DNA from: Streptomyces solicavernae
GTDB taxonomy: Bacteria; Actinomycetota; Actinomycetes; Streptomycetales; Streptomycetaceae
DNA length: 64,000 nucleotides
NCBI RefSeq assembly: GCF_029968095.1
Contig: NZ_JASCIR010000012.1
Span: forward strand, 1 to 64,000
Direction of reading: 5' to 3'
In this document: positions 8,279-17,171 of the stretch, one piece after another
Layout: each line of letters begins with the position of its first letter
Position numbering within the stretch: position 1 is the first letter of the stretch
The notes under the pieces: model-generated
The model's database searches: none
What the model saw: only the letters and a program-made list of their open reading frames with translations
What the model was told of the DNA's origin: nothing
Program-made: the position numbers and the translations under genes

Positions 8279-9406
8279 ATGCCTCACAGTGCCGCTCCCG
8301 CCGTGGCCGCCGCGCACGGCGCGTCGTACGCGCCCGGTCCCGGTGATCTCCCCGTCGACGGCCGCCACCACCTGCGCACCACCGTCGACACGGCCCGCTG
8401 GGGCGAGTTGCCGAACGCCGCGCGCGAGCCGGTGCTCGCCGTGGCCGACGGGGACACGCTCACCCTCGACCTGGTCTCGCACGAGGGGATCCTGCCCGAC
8501 CAGGGCCGCGACCCGGTCGCGTTCTTCGGCGCCTTCGGGGTGCCGGAGCGTGCGGTACTCGCCGACGCCCGGGAGATCGCGGCGTCCGGCCTCGCACCGG
8601 ACGACCGGCTCGGGCCGCACATCGTCACCGGACCGGTCGCGGTGCGCGGTGCCCGGCCCGGCGACCTGCTGCGCGTCGAGACCCTGTCCCTGTACCGGCG
8701 CACCCACTACGGCGTCATCTCCAACCGCCACGGCCGCGGCGCCCTGCCCGGCGAACTCCCGGACGAAGCAGCCGAGTTGGTCGACCCGGACACGCGCCGC
8801 ACCCCGACCGGCACCGTCACCTCCTTCTGTACGGTCGAACGGCGGCCGGACGGTGCCGAGTTCGGGCTGCTGCGGTACGGGCCCTCGGGCACGGCACGGT
8901 TCCCGCTCAACCCGTTCGTCGGGATCATGGGTGTCGCGAGCGCCGCCGGCGGCCCGGTGCACTCCGTCCCGCCCGGCCGCCACGGCGGCAACCTCGACGT
9001 CAGGCATCTCGGCTGCGGCTCCTCCCTCTACCTGCCCGTGCAGGTCGACGGCGCCGGATTCCACGCCGGGGACCCGCACTTCGCGCAGGGCAACGGCGAG
9101 GTCGCTCTCACCGCCCTGGAGGCCCCGCTCCGCGCGACGGTCCGGCTCTCGGTCGTACGCGGCGAGGCGGCGCGGCGTGTGACGGGGCTGCTCGGCGAGC
9201 CGTTCGCCGAGACCCGTACGCACTGGATCGCCCTCGGCCTCGACGCGGACCTGAACGAGGCGATGCGCCAGGCCGTGCGCTCCGCGCTCGCGTTCCTCAC
9301 CGCCCGTACCGGCATGGACCGCGCGACCGCCTACGCCTACCTCAGCGCCGCCGCCGACTTCGAGGTGTCGCAGGTGGTGGACGGAGTGAAGGGCGTGCAC
9401 GGGTGA
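8279..9406 (+). CDS. Acetamidase/formamidase family protein
   Basis: The 375-residue protein resembles the FmdA/AmdA family, which hydrolyses short amides such as formamide or acetamide. Seen: an N-terminal LDLVSHEGI segment, GPVAVRGARPGDLLRVE, the HGGNLDVRHLGCGSSLYLPV metal-site region, GDPHFAQGNGEVALTALE, and the C-terminal DFEVSQVVDGVKGVH. GAAGGA lies 6 bp before the ATG. Position suggests it hydrolyses an amide product in the ureide/oxamate-like pathway; the exact substrate cannot be read from the sequence. Confidence 0.88.
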   Translation: MPHSAAPAVAAAHGASYAPGPGDLPVDGRHHLRTTVDTARWGELPNAAREPVLAVADGDTLTLDLVSHEGILPDQGRDPVAFFGAFGVPERAVLADAREIAASGLAPDDRLGPHIVTGPVAVRGARPGDLLRVETLSLYRRTHYGVISNRHGRGALPGELPDEAAELVDPDTRRTPTGTVTSFCTVERRPDGAEFGLLRYGPSGTARFPLNPFVGIMGVASAAGGPVHSVPPGRHGGNLDVRHLGCGSSLYLPVQVDGAGFHAGDPHFAQGNGEVALTALEAPLRATVRLSVVRGEAARRVTGLLGEPFAETRTHWIALGLDADLNEAMRQAVRSALAFLTARTGMDRATAYAYLSAAADFEVSQVVDGVKGVHG

Positions 9407-9472
9407 TCCGCAAGGCGGACTTCCCGGGCGTCCTCTGAACGTTCCCGGCCGCACGACACACAGGAGACCGCC

Positions 9473-10882
9473 GTGACCGCTCTGCTGCTGCGCAACGCCC
9501 GCCTGGAGGCCGCACCCGACCCCACCGACGTACTGATCCGGGACGGCCGCATCCACGCGGTCGGCCCCCGGCCCGAGGCCGACCGGACAGCCCGACGCCC
9601 GCAGTCCGCCGCGGAACTCCCCCAGTCCGCCGCGGAACTCCAGCAGTCTGCCGCGGGACTCCCGCAGTCCGCCGTAGAACTCCCGCAGTCCGCCGCGGAA
9701 CTCCCGCAATCCGTCGCGGAGTTCGACTGCGCGGGCCGCGTCGTCCTGCCCGGCTTCGTCGAGGCCCATCTGCACCCCGACAAGGCGCTCCTCGACCTCA
9801 CCCACCCGCAGCCCGCCGGCACCCTCGCCGACGCCATCCGCGTCACCGCCGAACTCAAGGCGGGCTTCACCCACGACGAGGTGCGCGCCCGCGCCGAACG
9901 GGTGCTGCGGATGTGCGTCGCGCACGGCACCACCACCCTGCGCGCCCACCCCGACGTCGACCCGGTCGCCGGACTCACCGGACTCGACGTACTGCTCGAA
10001 CTCCGCGACACCTGGGCGGAGTTGATCACCCTGCAAGTCGTCGCCTTCCCGCAGGAGGGAATCCTCAAGGCGCCCGGCACGACCGAACTCCTGCGCCGGG
10101 CGCTCGCCGCGGGCGCGGACGCGGTCGGCGGCTGCACGTACGGCGAGGTCTCACCGGAGGACTGCCGACGCCACGTCGAACTCGTCCTCGACCTGGCCGT
10201 CGAGTACGGCGTACCGGCCGATCTGCACGCCGACTTCGCCGACGACGGCTCCGATCCGCGGTTCGCGCTCGCCGAGTTCATCGCCGAGCAGACCGCCGCG
10301 CGCGGACTCGGCGGGCGGGTCACGCTCGGCCACGCCACCTCGCTGGGCGGCCGCCCGCCCGGGGAGCGACGCGCGGTCCTGAAGGCGCTCGCCGAGGCGG
10401 GCGTCGCCGTGGTGCCGCTGCCCGCCACCGACCTGTTCCTCGGCGGCCGCGGCGACACCACCGCCGTACGCCGCGGCCTCGCCCCGGTCCGCGAACTCTG
10501 GGACGCGGGCGTGCTCACCGCCTGCTCCAGCAACAACATCCGCAACGCCTTCACCCCGTACGGCACCGGCGACGTCCTCGACACAGCCCTCCTCCTCGCC
10601 CGCCTCGGCCACCTCTCCGGACCCGCTGACCTGCGCCGGGTGCTGCGCATGGTCACGTACGACGCGGCCCGCGTGGTGGGTCTGGCGGAGGGGGACTACG
10701 GCACCCATGTGGGCGCCGTGGCCGATCTGGTCGTCGTCGACACCGAGGATTGTGACTCGGTCCTCATCGAGCGGCCGGTGCGCACGGCCGTAGTCAAGTC
10801 CGGGCGGATCGTGGCCCGTTCGACCCGTACGACGGAGCTGGCGGCCGCCGCCCCGGCCGTGAGCGCGGAGGTGGCACGATGA
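9473..10882 (+). CDS. CodA-like amidohydrolase with internal heptapeptide repeats
   Basis: 469 residues, starting at GTG with AGGAG 8 bp upstream. Amidohydrolase motifs: PGFVEAHLHPDKALLDL near residue 92, the HADF metal ligand region near 250, LGHATSL and ACSSNNIRNAFTPYG. The closest recognisable group is cytosine deaminase-like enzymes. Residues about 43-83 are six (LPQSAAE)-type heptads encoded by 21-bp repeats, inserted just before the DCAGRVVLPGF segment that begins the barrel. The gene overlaps the DUF1097 start (ATGA). Probably a cyclic amide or nucleobase hydrolase. Confidence 0.85.
   Translation: MTALLLRNARLEAAPDPTDVLIRDGRIHAVGPRPEADRTARRPQSAAELPQSAAELQQSAAGLPQSAVELPQSAAELPQSVAEFDCAGRVVLPGFVEAHLHPDKALLDLTHPQPAGTLADAIRVTAELKAGFTHDEVRARAERVLRMCVAHGTTTLRAHPDVDPVAGLTGLDVLLELRDTWAELITLQVVAFPQEGILKAPGTTELLRRALAAGADAVGGCTYGEVSPEDCRRHVELVLDLAVEYGVPADLHADFADDGSDPRFALAEFIAEQTAARGLGGRVTLGHATSLGGRPPGERRAVLKALAEAGVAVVPLPATDLFLGGRGDTTAVRRGLAPVRELWDAGVLTACSSNNIRNAFTPYGTGDVLDTALLLARLGHLSGPADLRRVLRMVTYDAARVVGLAEGDYGTHVGAVADLVVVDTEDCDSVLIERPVRTAVVKSGRIVARSTRTTELAAAAPAVSAEVAR
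9597..9724. repeat. 21-bp in-frame minisatellite
   Basis: Six imperfect copies of a 21-bp unit (CCGCAGTCCGCCGCGGAACT plus one base) encode LPQSAAE-like heptapeptides within the amidohydrolase gene. Confidence 0.92.
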
Positions 10883-11556
10883 CCGGAACCCACGATCCCG
10901 CGACCGGCGCCGAACCTCCGAGGATTGCCGAGCCTCCGAGCAGTGCCGAGCCTCCGAGCAGTGCCGAGCTCCCGGCGGGCGCCGAGCCCCAGACCGCCGC
11001 CGAGCTCCCGACCGCCGCCGGGCCGCCCGTGGTCCGGGAGCGGATCCCGCACGAGATCGTCGCCTCCGTGCTCGCCGCGACCACCGCCTTCATCGGCGGC
11101 ACCGCGCTGCATCTGCCGCCGTGGGCGATCTTCATCTCCTGGGCAGGCATGTTCCTGCTGAGCCCGCGGCCCACCCTCGCCAACGCCCAACGGCTCTGGC
11201 GGGCCATGCCGATGGGCTCCACCTATGCCCTCGTCATCGTGCTCCTTGAGACCAACGCGGGCACGGTCCTCGGCGACGGCAGGCTCGCCCGCAACGCCTT
11301 CGCCGCGCTGTGCATCCTCGTCGTCAACACGACCCTCATGTACACGGGCAGGCTCGCCTTCTTCTCCCTGATCCCCGGCATGTTCCTCGGCTTCGCCAGT
11401 TACTTCGCCACGTACTTCGGCGGCTTCGGCTACGACCCGGGCAACCCGTGGGCCGCCTGGGTCTGCGTCGTCGCCATGAACGCCCTCGGACCGGTCTACG
11501 CCTACCTGTCGCGCCGCCTGGCGTTCCCGGCCGCGAGGGAGGCCGGGCCGGGGTAG
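10879..11556 (+). CDS. DUF1097 family membrane protein
   Basis: 225 residues with about five hydrophobic segments after residue 60 (IVASVLAATTAFIGGTAL, WAIFISWAGMFLL, GSTYALVIVLLE, NAFAALCILVVNT, FFSLIPGMFLGFASYFATYFG). The pattern fits DUF1097, whose function is unknown. The first 55 residues are hydrophilic EPPSSAE-type repeats. Its ATG overlaps the amidohydrolase stop, so it belongs to that operon and could be a transport or channel component for the pathway. Confidence 0.75.
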   Translation: MTGTHDPATGAEPPRIAEPPSSAEPPSSAELPAGAEPQTAAELPTAAGPPVVRERIPHEIVASVLAATTAFIGGTALHLPPWAIFISWAGMFLLSPRPTLANAQRLWRAMPMGSTYALVIVLLETNAGTVLGDGRLARNAFAALCILVVNTTLMYTGRLAFFSLIPGMFLGFASYFATYFGGFGYDPGNPWAAWVCVVAMNALGPVYAYLSRRLAFPAAREAGPG

Positions 11557-11625
11557 AGCCGGGCCGGGGTAAGAGCCGGGGGCGGCCATGCCGACGGGCC
11601 GCTGCCGTCCGCCGGTTCGCAACGC

Positions 11626-12402
11626 TCAGACGCTGTATCCGCCGTCCACCGCCAGGCTCTGCCCGGTGATGAAGGCGGCCCTGTCCGAGGCCAGGAACGC
11701 CACCGCCTCGGCGATGTCCTGCGCCCGGCCGAAGCGGCGCAGCGGGATGTTCCGCCGCGTCACCGCAAGGGCCTCCTCGTCCAGCTCCCCGCTGTCGATG
11801 AGGCGGGCCGCGATGCCGTCGGTGAGCATCCCCGGGCCGACGCAGTTGACCCGCACGCCGTACCGCCCCTCCTCCGCGGCGAGGGCGCGCGCGACCGCCT
11901 CCACCGCGCCCTTGGTCCCGGTGGACAGCCCGTCGCGCACCGGGAAGCGGCTGGTGGCCGCCGTCGTCACCGCGACCAGACTGCCGCCGCTCGCCCGCAG
12001 TGCGGGCAGCGCGGGGTGGACCAGCTGGTAGAACGCCGCCGCGTCCGCGTGCAGTTGCTCCCGGTAGCGGGCGGGCGGCACCTGGCTGAGGTGCACCATC
12101 GGCACATGCGGCCCGGCCGCGTACACCACGGTGTGCAGACCGTCGTGCCCGTCCGCGGCCGCCTCGACCGCCCCCGCGGCGGCCGCCTCGTCCGCCAGGT
12201 CGGCCCGCAGCGCGTGCACGTGCAGGCCGTCGGCGGCCAGCTCGGAGACCAGCCGGTGGGCGGCCACCTCACTGCTGCGGTACGTGAACATCACCTCGCT
12301 GCCCCGACGCGCCAACGTCCGCACGACCGCCGCCCCGATCCCGCCGGTGCCGCCCGCGACCAGGGCGGCGCCCCTGCGGCCGGAGAATTCCTCGACGCTC
12401 AT
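11626..12402 (-). CDS. SDR-family protein with substituted catalytic Tyr
   Basis: 258 residues with a Rossmann glycine motif (GGTGGIGAA, residues 16-24), a YAAG segment for the NAG site, and a C-terminal IRRFG/ITGQSLAVDGGYSV pattern typical of FabG-like dehydrogenases. Where the family has YxxxK this protein reads SxxxK (GLSTGTKGAVEAV, codon TCC), and the usual catalytic Ser region reads TTAATS. It may be catalytically weak or act differently. The start is the ATG at 12402 with GGAAGG upstream. It is divergent from the aldehyde dehydrogenase gene. Confidence 0.85.
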   Translation of the reverse strand: MSVEEFSGRRGAALVAGGTGGIGAAVVRTLARRGSEVMFTYRSSEVAAHRLVSELAADGLHVHALRADLADEAAAAGAVEAAADGHDGLHTVVYAAGPHVPMVHLSQVPPARYREQLHADAAAFYQLVHPALPALRASGGSLVAVTTAATSRFPVRDGLSTGTKGAVEAVARALAAEEGRYGVRVNCVGPGMLTDGIAARLIDSGELDEEALAVTRRNIPLRRFGRAQDIAEAVAFLASDRAAFITGQSLAVDGGYSV

Positions 12403-12755
12403 CGGCGGTGCCGCCTTCCGTTGGGGGTCCACCAGAATGGGGGAAGGCGGTCGCGGCAACAAGAGTGAGTTCCCGTCAGAGGCCGCCGTGAACAGGGGAG
12501 TTGGAGTGAGGGGAGGAGAGCGGGGGTGGCCCGCCGCCCGCTGAACTCCCAGATGATCCCGACCGTCGCGTCCGCGTCCACCGTCGGCACCGCGTCGGAT
12601 TCGTGGGCCTGAGCCGTGGGCGTCTCATCGGTCACCCCGGGCAAGGCCGTGACCGGCTCCGCGTACGGACACCGGAAACCGCCGCGTTGCGTCCGGGGCC
12701 GGGGCGCGCGAGGGTCGAGGGGGCCGAGCCGAGTCCGTCCGCGAGGAGGAACCCC
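12403..12755. other. Divergent intergenic region, SDR / aldehyde dehydrogenase
   Basis: 353 bp between divergent starts. It holds the GGAAGG site of the SDR gene at one end and GAGGAGG of the dehydrogenase gene at the other. I see no clear promoter hexamers, hairpin or additional reading frame with family resemblance. Confidence 0.6.
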
Positions 12756-14147
12756 ATGCCCATCGCCACCGTCAACCCCGCCACGGGCGAGACGCTGAAG
12801 ACCTTCGACGCGCTCACCCCCGAGGAGGTGGAGCGACGGCTCGCCACCGCCGAGGCCGCGTACCGCGAGCACCGCCTCACCTCCTTCGCCGACCGCAGGA
12901 CTCTCCTCGAACGCGCGGCGGACGTCCTGGAGGCGGACGTGGAGGACGTGGCCCGCACCATGACCCTGGAGATGGGCAAACCCCTCAAGGCGGCCCGCGC
13001 CGAGGCCGCGAAGTGCGTGAAGGCGATGCGCTGGTACGCGGCGAACGCCGAGTCCCTGCTCGCCGACGAGCACCCCGAACCGCGGGACGTGGAGGACTCG
13101 GGCGCCGTCCGCGCCGTCGTCCGCTACCGCCCCATCGGCCCCGTCCTCGCCGTGATGCCGTGGAACTTCCCGCTGTGGCAGGTCGTACGCTTCGCCGCCC
13201 CGGCCCTGATGGCGGGCAACGTCGGCCTGCTCAAGCACGCGTCGAACGTCCCGCAGACCGCCCTCTACCTGGAGGAACTCTTCCTGCGTGCCGGATACCG
13301 GGAGGGCTGCTTCCAGACGCTGCTGATCGGCTCCGGCGCGGTCGACGGTGTCCTGCGCGACGCGCGCGTGGCCGCGGCGACCCTGACGGGCAGCGAACCC
13401 GCGGGCCGTGCCGTCGCCTCGACCGCCGGCGACGAGGTGAAGAAGACCGTCCTCGAACTGGGCGGCAGCGATCCGTACGTGGTGCTGCCCAGCGCCGACG
13501 TCGAGAAGGCGGCGAAGACGGCGGTCACCGCGCGCGTGCAGAACAACGGCCAGTCCTGCATCGCCGCGAAGCGCTTCATCGTGCACGCCGACGTGTACGA
13601 CGCGTTCCGCGACCGGTTCGTCGCCGGGATGCGGGAGCTGACCGTCGGCGACCCGATGTCCGAGGAGACCGACGTCGGCCCGCTCTCCTCCGAGCAGGGC
13701 CTGGGGGACCTGGAGGAACTGGTCGAGGACGCGGTCGCCAAGGGCGCGGCGGTGCTGTGCGGCGGCGCCCGCCCGGACCGGCCGGTCAGCGGCTGGTTCT
13801 ACACGCCCACGGTCCTCGCCGGCATCACGGAGGGGATGCGCATCCACCGCGAGGAGGCCTTCGGCCCGGTCGCGACCCTCTACCGGGTGGACAGCCTCGA
13901 CGAGGCCGTCGCCCTCGCCAACGACACCCCGTTCGGCCTGAGCTCCAACGTCTGGACCCGGGACGACGACGACATCGCCCGCTGCGTACGGGACATCCAG
14001 GCGGGCGGCGTCTTCTTCAACGGCATGACCGCCTCCCACCCCGGCCTCCCCTTCGGCGGCGCCAAACGCTCCGGCTACGGCAGGGAGTTGGCGGGGGAGG
14101 GGATCCGGGAGTTCTGCAACGCGACGACGGTGTGGTACGGGCCGTAG
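12756..14147 (+). CDS. gabD: NAD(P)-dependent succinate-semialdehyde dehydrogenase
   Basis: 463 residues of the aldehyde dehydrogenase fold: MTLEMGKPL, VMPWNFPLWQV (cofactor/substrate region), the LTGSEPAGRAVAS cofactor loop, catalytic Glu in VLELGGSDPYVVL and catalytic Cys in NNGQSCIAAKRF, then EEAFGPVATLYRV and PFGGAKRSGYGREL. These motifs and the length fit the GabD/SSADH group, which oxidises succinate semialdehyde to succinate. GAGGAGG lies 6 bp before the ATG. A hairpin immediately follows the stop. Its neighbours do not show a complete GABA pathway. Confidence 0.88.
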   Translation: MPIATVNPATGETLKTFDALTPEEVERRLATAEAAYREHRLTSFADRRTLLERAADVLEADVEDVARTMTLEMGKPLKAARAEAAKCVKAMRWYAANAESLLADEHPEPRDVEDSGAVRAVVRYRPIGPVLAVMPWNFPLWQVVRFAAPALMAGNVGLLKHASNVPQTALYLEELFLRAGYREGCFQTLLIGSGAVDGVLRDARVAAATLTGSEPAGRAVASTAGDEVKKTVLELGGSDPYVVLPSADVEKAAKTAVTARVQNNGQSCIAAKRFIVHADVYDAFRDRFVAGMRELTVGDPMSEETDVGPLSSEQGLGDLEELVEDAVAKGAAVLCGGARPDRPVSGWFYTPTVLAGITEGMRIHREEAFGPVATLYRVDSLDEAVALANDTPFGLSSNVWTRDDDDIARCVRDIQAGGVFFNGMTASHPGLPFGGAKRSGYGRELAGEGIREFCNATTVWYGP

Positions 14148-14172
14148 ACGGGGCTGAGGGGGCAGCCCCGTC
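14147..14172 (+). terminator. Hairpin after the aldehyde dehydrogenase gene
   Basis: GACGGGGCTG and CAGCCCCGTC form a perfect 10-bp stem with a 6-base loop, starting in the stop codon. The following TCCGGCGCTTGAGGACGAG resembles the common Streptomyces intergenic repeat that carries such hairpins. Confidence 0.8.
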
Positions 14173-14264
14173 CGGCGCTTGAGGACGAGCCCGCAGGCGA
14201 TCGAGGGCGCGGCGGCCGACAGTGCGGGACGTGCCCCGGAAGGGCCCCGGGGCCGGGCCTCGCC

Positions 14265-15566
14265 TCAGACCAGCTCGCCGTCCCGCGCCACGATCCGCCC
14301 GCCGTGCACGACCAGGTCGCGCTGCGGCATGTCCACCACGATCTGCGGCGCGCCCTCGCCCTTGACGAGGACGAAGTCCGCGGGCGAGCCGGGCTTCAGG
14401 TCGGCGCGGTCGAGGCTCATGACGTCCGAGCCGCCGTGCGCGGCCACGTCGTACACATGGTTCAGCTCGTCGTCCAGACGGACGTCGGTGACCCAGCCGA
14501 GGATGTGCGCGCGGTGCAGCATGTCGGCGTTGCCGAACGGGCTCCACGAGTCCCGCACCCCGTCCGAGCCGAGGCCGACGCGCACGCCGTGCTCCTGCAG
14601 TTTGCCGATCGGCAGCACCAGCGACTCGTTCGGCGCGACCGTCGTCAGGGAGATGTCCAGGTCGCCCAAGTCCTCCGCCATCGCTCCGAGTTCGGCGTCG
14701 GACAGGCCCGGCAGGCAGAAGACGTGACTGACCGTGACCTTGCCGCGCAGGGACAGCGCCCGGGTGCGCTCGATGATTGCCCGCATCACCTCCAGGCCCT
14801 TCTCGTCCCGGTCGTGCAGGTGGATGTCGACACCCACGCCGTGCCGGTCCGCGAGCCCGAAGACCAGGTCGAGCTGCTCGTCCATCGCGTGGTCGAAGCT
14901 GATCGGGTCGATGCCGCCGACGAAGTCGATCCGACCGCCGCGCGCCGCCTCCTCCAGGAGCTCCGCCGTGCCGGGCGTACGCACCACACCGTGCTGCGGG
15001 AACGCCACGACCTGCACGTCGAGCGCGTGCTGCAGCTTCTCGCGGGCCTCGGCCACCCCCTCCACCCCGGCCAGGTCGTAGGCGGGCGCCACGTCCACGT
15101 GGGCGCGCATCGCGCGGGTGCCGCGGGTCACGGCGTGCGCCATCAGCCCGTACGCCCGCTCCCCGATCGGCCGCTTCTGGCTCTTGAACAGCTCGACGTC
15201 CTGCTCGCAGTACTCGGCGATGCTGCTCGCCGGCTTGCGGGAGACCCACTCGCCGCCCCAGGACGTCTTGTCCGGGTGGATGTGCGCGTCCACGAGCGAC
15301 GGCAGGGCGACCCGCCCGCCACCGTCGACGACGCGCGCCCCGCGCGGGGCCGGGCCGTCCGTGATCCGGCCGTCGACGACGGTCAGGTCCACGGCCTCGG
15401 CGGCCCCGAACGGCCGGACGTCGCGGAAGACCACGGCCCGGCCGGGGCGGTCGTCGTGCCGCTCACGCGGCGCGGCGGACGAGGCGGCACCGGCCGACAG
15501 CGCGGTGGCGGTACCGGCCAGCGCGGCCGCACCGGCGATCATGCCGCGACGGGACAGAGGCGTCAT
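14265..15566 (-). CDS. Tat-exported CodA-like amidohydrolase
   Basis: 433 residues. The N-terminus LSRRGMIAGAAALAGTATAL is a twin-arginine signal. The enzyme part has LPSLVDAHIHPDKTSWGG (HxH metal ligands), a VDIHLHDRD segment, VSHVFCLPGL, and LGSDGVRDSWSPFGNADML, as in cytosine deaminase-like amidohydrolases; an exported member is unusual. The ATG at 15566 is preceded by GAAGGAGA; longer upstream starts would bury the signal. It lies 100 bp after a second Tat-signal amidohydrolase in the same orientation, probably in one transcript under the upstream GntR regulator. Confidence 0.87.
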   Translation of the reverse strand: MTPLSRRGMIAGAAALAGTATALSAGAASSAAPRERHDDRPGRAVVFRDVRPFGAAEAVDLTVVDGRITDGPAPRGARVVDGGGRVALPSLVDAHIHPDKTSWGGEWVSRKPASSIAEYCEQDVELFKSQKRPIGERAYGLMAHAVTRGTRAMRAHVDVAPAYDLAGVEGVAEAREKLQHALDVQVVAFPQHGVVRTPGTAELLEEAARGGRIDFVGGIDPISFDHAMDEQLDLVFGLADRHGVGVDIHLHDRDEKGLEVMRAIIERTRALSLRGKVTVSHVFCLPGLSDAELGAMAEDLGDLDISLTTVAPNESLVLPIGKLQEHGVRVGLGSDGVRDSWSPFGNADMLHRAHILGWVTDVRLDDELNHVYDVAAHGGSDVMSLDRADLKPGSPADFVLVKGEGAPQIVVDMPQRDLVVHGGRIVARDGELV

Positions 15567-15666
15567 GGGGTCTCCTTCGGGATCGGGCGAGAACGTGGAC
15601 GAGATGGACGAGACGTACGGCTGCACGGGGCCGGCCTGTGCGCGTACCGCCGTGCGGCAGGAAAGG

Positions 15667-16968
15667 TCAGAGCGCGACGCCCGAACGCACCACGCGCTTG
15701 GGCGACTTGAGGACGCGCACATCGGCCAGCGGGTCGCCGTCCACGAGCACCACGTCACCGGCGAAGCCGCGCGCCAGGCGCCCGGCCCTGGTCTCCAGGC
15801 CGAGCAGCTTCGCGGCGCCGGTGGTGGCGGTGCGGATCGCGTCGAGCGCGGGCAGACCGGCCTCCCGCATCAGCTCCACCTCGCGGCCGATCGGGTCGAC
15901 CTCGCCACCGGAGGAGTCGGTGCCCGCGGCGAGCGGCACACCCACCTCGTGCGCGGCGAGCGCCCTCTTCTTGGCGGCCGCCAGGAACGTGCGGCCCCGC
16001 TCGGCGAGGATCGGGTCGGAGGAGTCGGCCATGCCGGCCATCGCGGCGAGGGTCGGCGTGAAGTACGTGCCCCGGCGCTTCATCTCGTGCAGGGTGCGCT
16101 CGCCGATGAACGCGCCGTGCTCGATGGACCGCACGCCCGCCATGACGGCGTCCTGGCAGCCCTTCTCGCTGTAGCTGTGGCACAGCACGCCCTTGCCGCG
16201 GCGCCGCGCGGCCGCGACGATCGCGGACAGCTGCTCGCGGTCGTACACCTGGGCCAGCGGGTCCTGCTCCGGCAGTCCGGCGCGCTCGTTGACGCGGGTC
16301 TTGATCACGTCGGCGCCGCGCGCCAGGTTGACCTCCACGACGCGGCGCAGCGCCTCCGGGGAGCGGACGCCGTCCTTCAGCCTGGCCAGCGGGGTGAGGT
16401 CGGGGTCGGCGAGGATCGTGTCGCCCAGGTCGGGGGTGACGAACACCCCGGCGGCCCGCAGCCGCGGCGCCAGCTGCGGCACCTGCCGCGCCAACTCCCG
16501 TACGGCGATGTCCTGGTAGAAGCTGGTCGAGCCGCTGCGCGCGCTGGTGGCGCCCTTGAGGACGGCCTCGCGCGCCTCGGCCGCGGTGCTCAGGTGGATG
16601 TGCGCCTCGACCAGGCCGGGCAGGATCCAGCGGCCGTGCGCGTCCAGCTTCTCGATGCCGTCGGGGACGTGCGTGCGGCCGCGCGCCCCGGCGGCCCGCA
16701 CCACGCCGTCGACGATCACGACCACCGCGTCCTCGGTGACCTCTCCGGTCGCCGGGTCGAGCAGCGTGCCGCCCTCGACGACCAGGTCACCCGTCGTGGC
16801 CCGGCCGGTGCTCGGGCCACGGCCCGTCCGGCCGTCGTCGGCGGCAGCGGCGGTACGGGGCGCGACCGCGGACAGCGCGGCCGTGGTGCCCGCGAGCGCG
16901 GCGGCGCCCGCGAGGATGCCGCGCCGGGTCAGCCGGGACGCAGGGGGCGGGGTGTTCTCGACGCACAT
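15667..16968 (-). CDS. Tat-exported amidohydrolase (imidazolonepropionase-like)
   Basis: 433 residues, starting at the ATG with CTGGAG upstream. A twin-arginine signal (LTRRGILAGAAALAGTTAAL) precedes the enzyme. Metal-site motifs: LPGLVEAHIHLS, DVIKTRV (likely carboxylated Lys), VLCHSYSEKG, SIEHGAF and AAGTDSSGGE. This pattern is seen in the imidazolonepropionase/Xaa-Pro dipeptidase-like amidohydrolases. The substrate is unknown. Two GTATAC-centred palindromes lie upstream, between this gene and gntR, and suggest GntR control. Confidence 0.87.
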   Translation of the reverse strand: MCVENTPPPASRLTRRGILAGAAALAGTTAALSAVAPRTAAAADDGRTGRGPSTGRATTGDLVVEGGTLLDPATGEVTEDAVVVIVDGVVRAAGARGRTHVPDGIEKLDAHGRWILPGLVEAHIHLSTAAEAREAVLKGATSARSGSTSFYQDIAVRELARQVPQLAPRLRAAGVFVTPDLGDTILADPDLTPLARLKDGVRSPEALRRVVEVNLARGADVIKTRVNERAGLPEQDPLAQVYDREQLSAIVAAARRRGKGVLCHSYSEKGCQDAVMAGVRSIEHGAFIGERTLHEMKRRGTYFTPTLAAMAGMADSSDPILAERGRTFLAAAKKRALAAHEVGVPLAAGTDSSGGEVDPIGREVELMREAGLPALDAIRTATTGAAKLLGLETRAGRLARGFAGDVVLVDGDPLADVRVLKSPKRVVRSGVAL

Positions 16969-17034
16969 GAGTGGCTCCAGGGCGGTAGGGCGGGGGACGG
17001 GTGTACGACGGAGCGGAGGGACCCCGTCCGGCCA

Positions 17035-17046
17035 TTTTGTATACCG
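17035..17046. promoter_or_regulatory. GntR-type operator candidate
   Basis: TTTTGTATACCG, 67 bp upstream of the Tat amidohydrolase start. The GTATACC core recurs at 17133 and at the second GntR locus (58794-58941), which fits a FadR-subfamily operator. Confidence 0.55.
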
Positions 17047-17132
17047 AGCCCGCGCGCATGGCAAGGAGTCGTGCGTAATCTTCGCGTTGTTGTGGGGTGT
17101 TTGACGGGAAGGTCTGCTAGGTCAGTCAGCCC

Positions 17133-17142
17133 TGGTATACCG
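17133..17142. promoter_or_regulatory. GntR-type operator candidate
   Basis: TGGTATACCG contains the perfect palindrome GGTATACC and lies between the gntR stop and the amidohydrolase operon. It nearly matches the site at 58930 next to the other GntR gene. Confidence 0.6.
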
Positions 17143-17171
17143 GCAGGGTGCGGCTCTCGGGCCGGCCGCTC

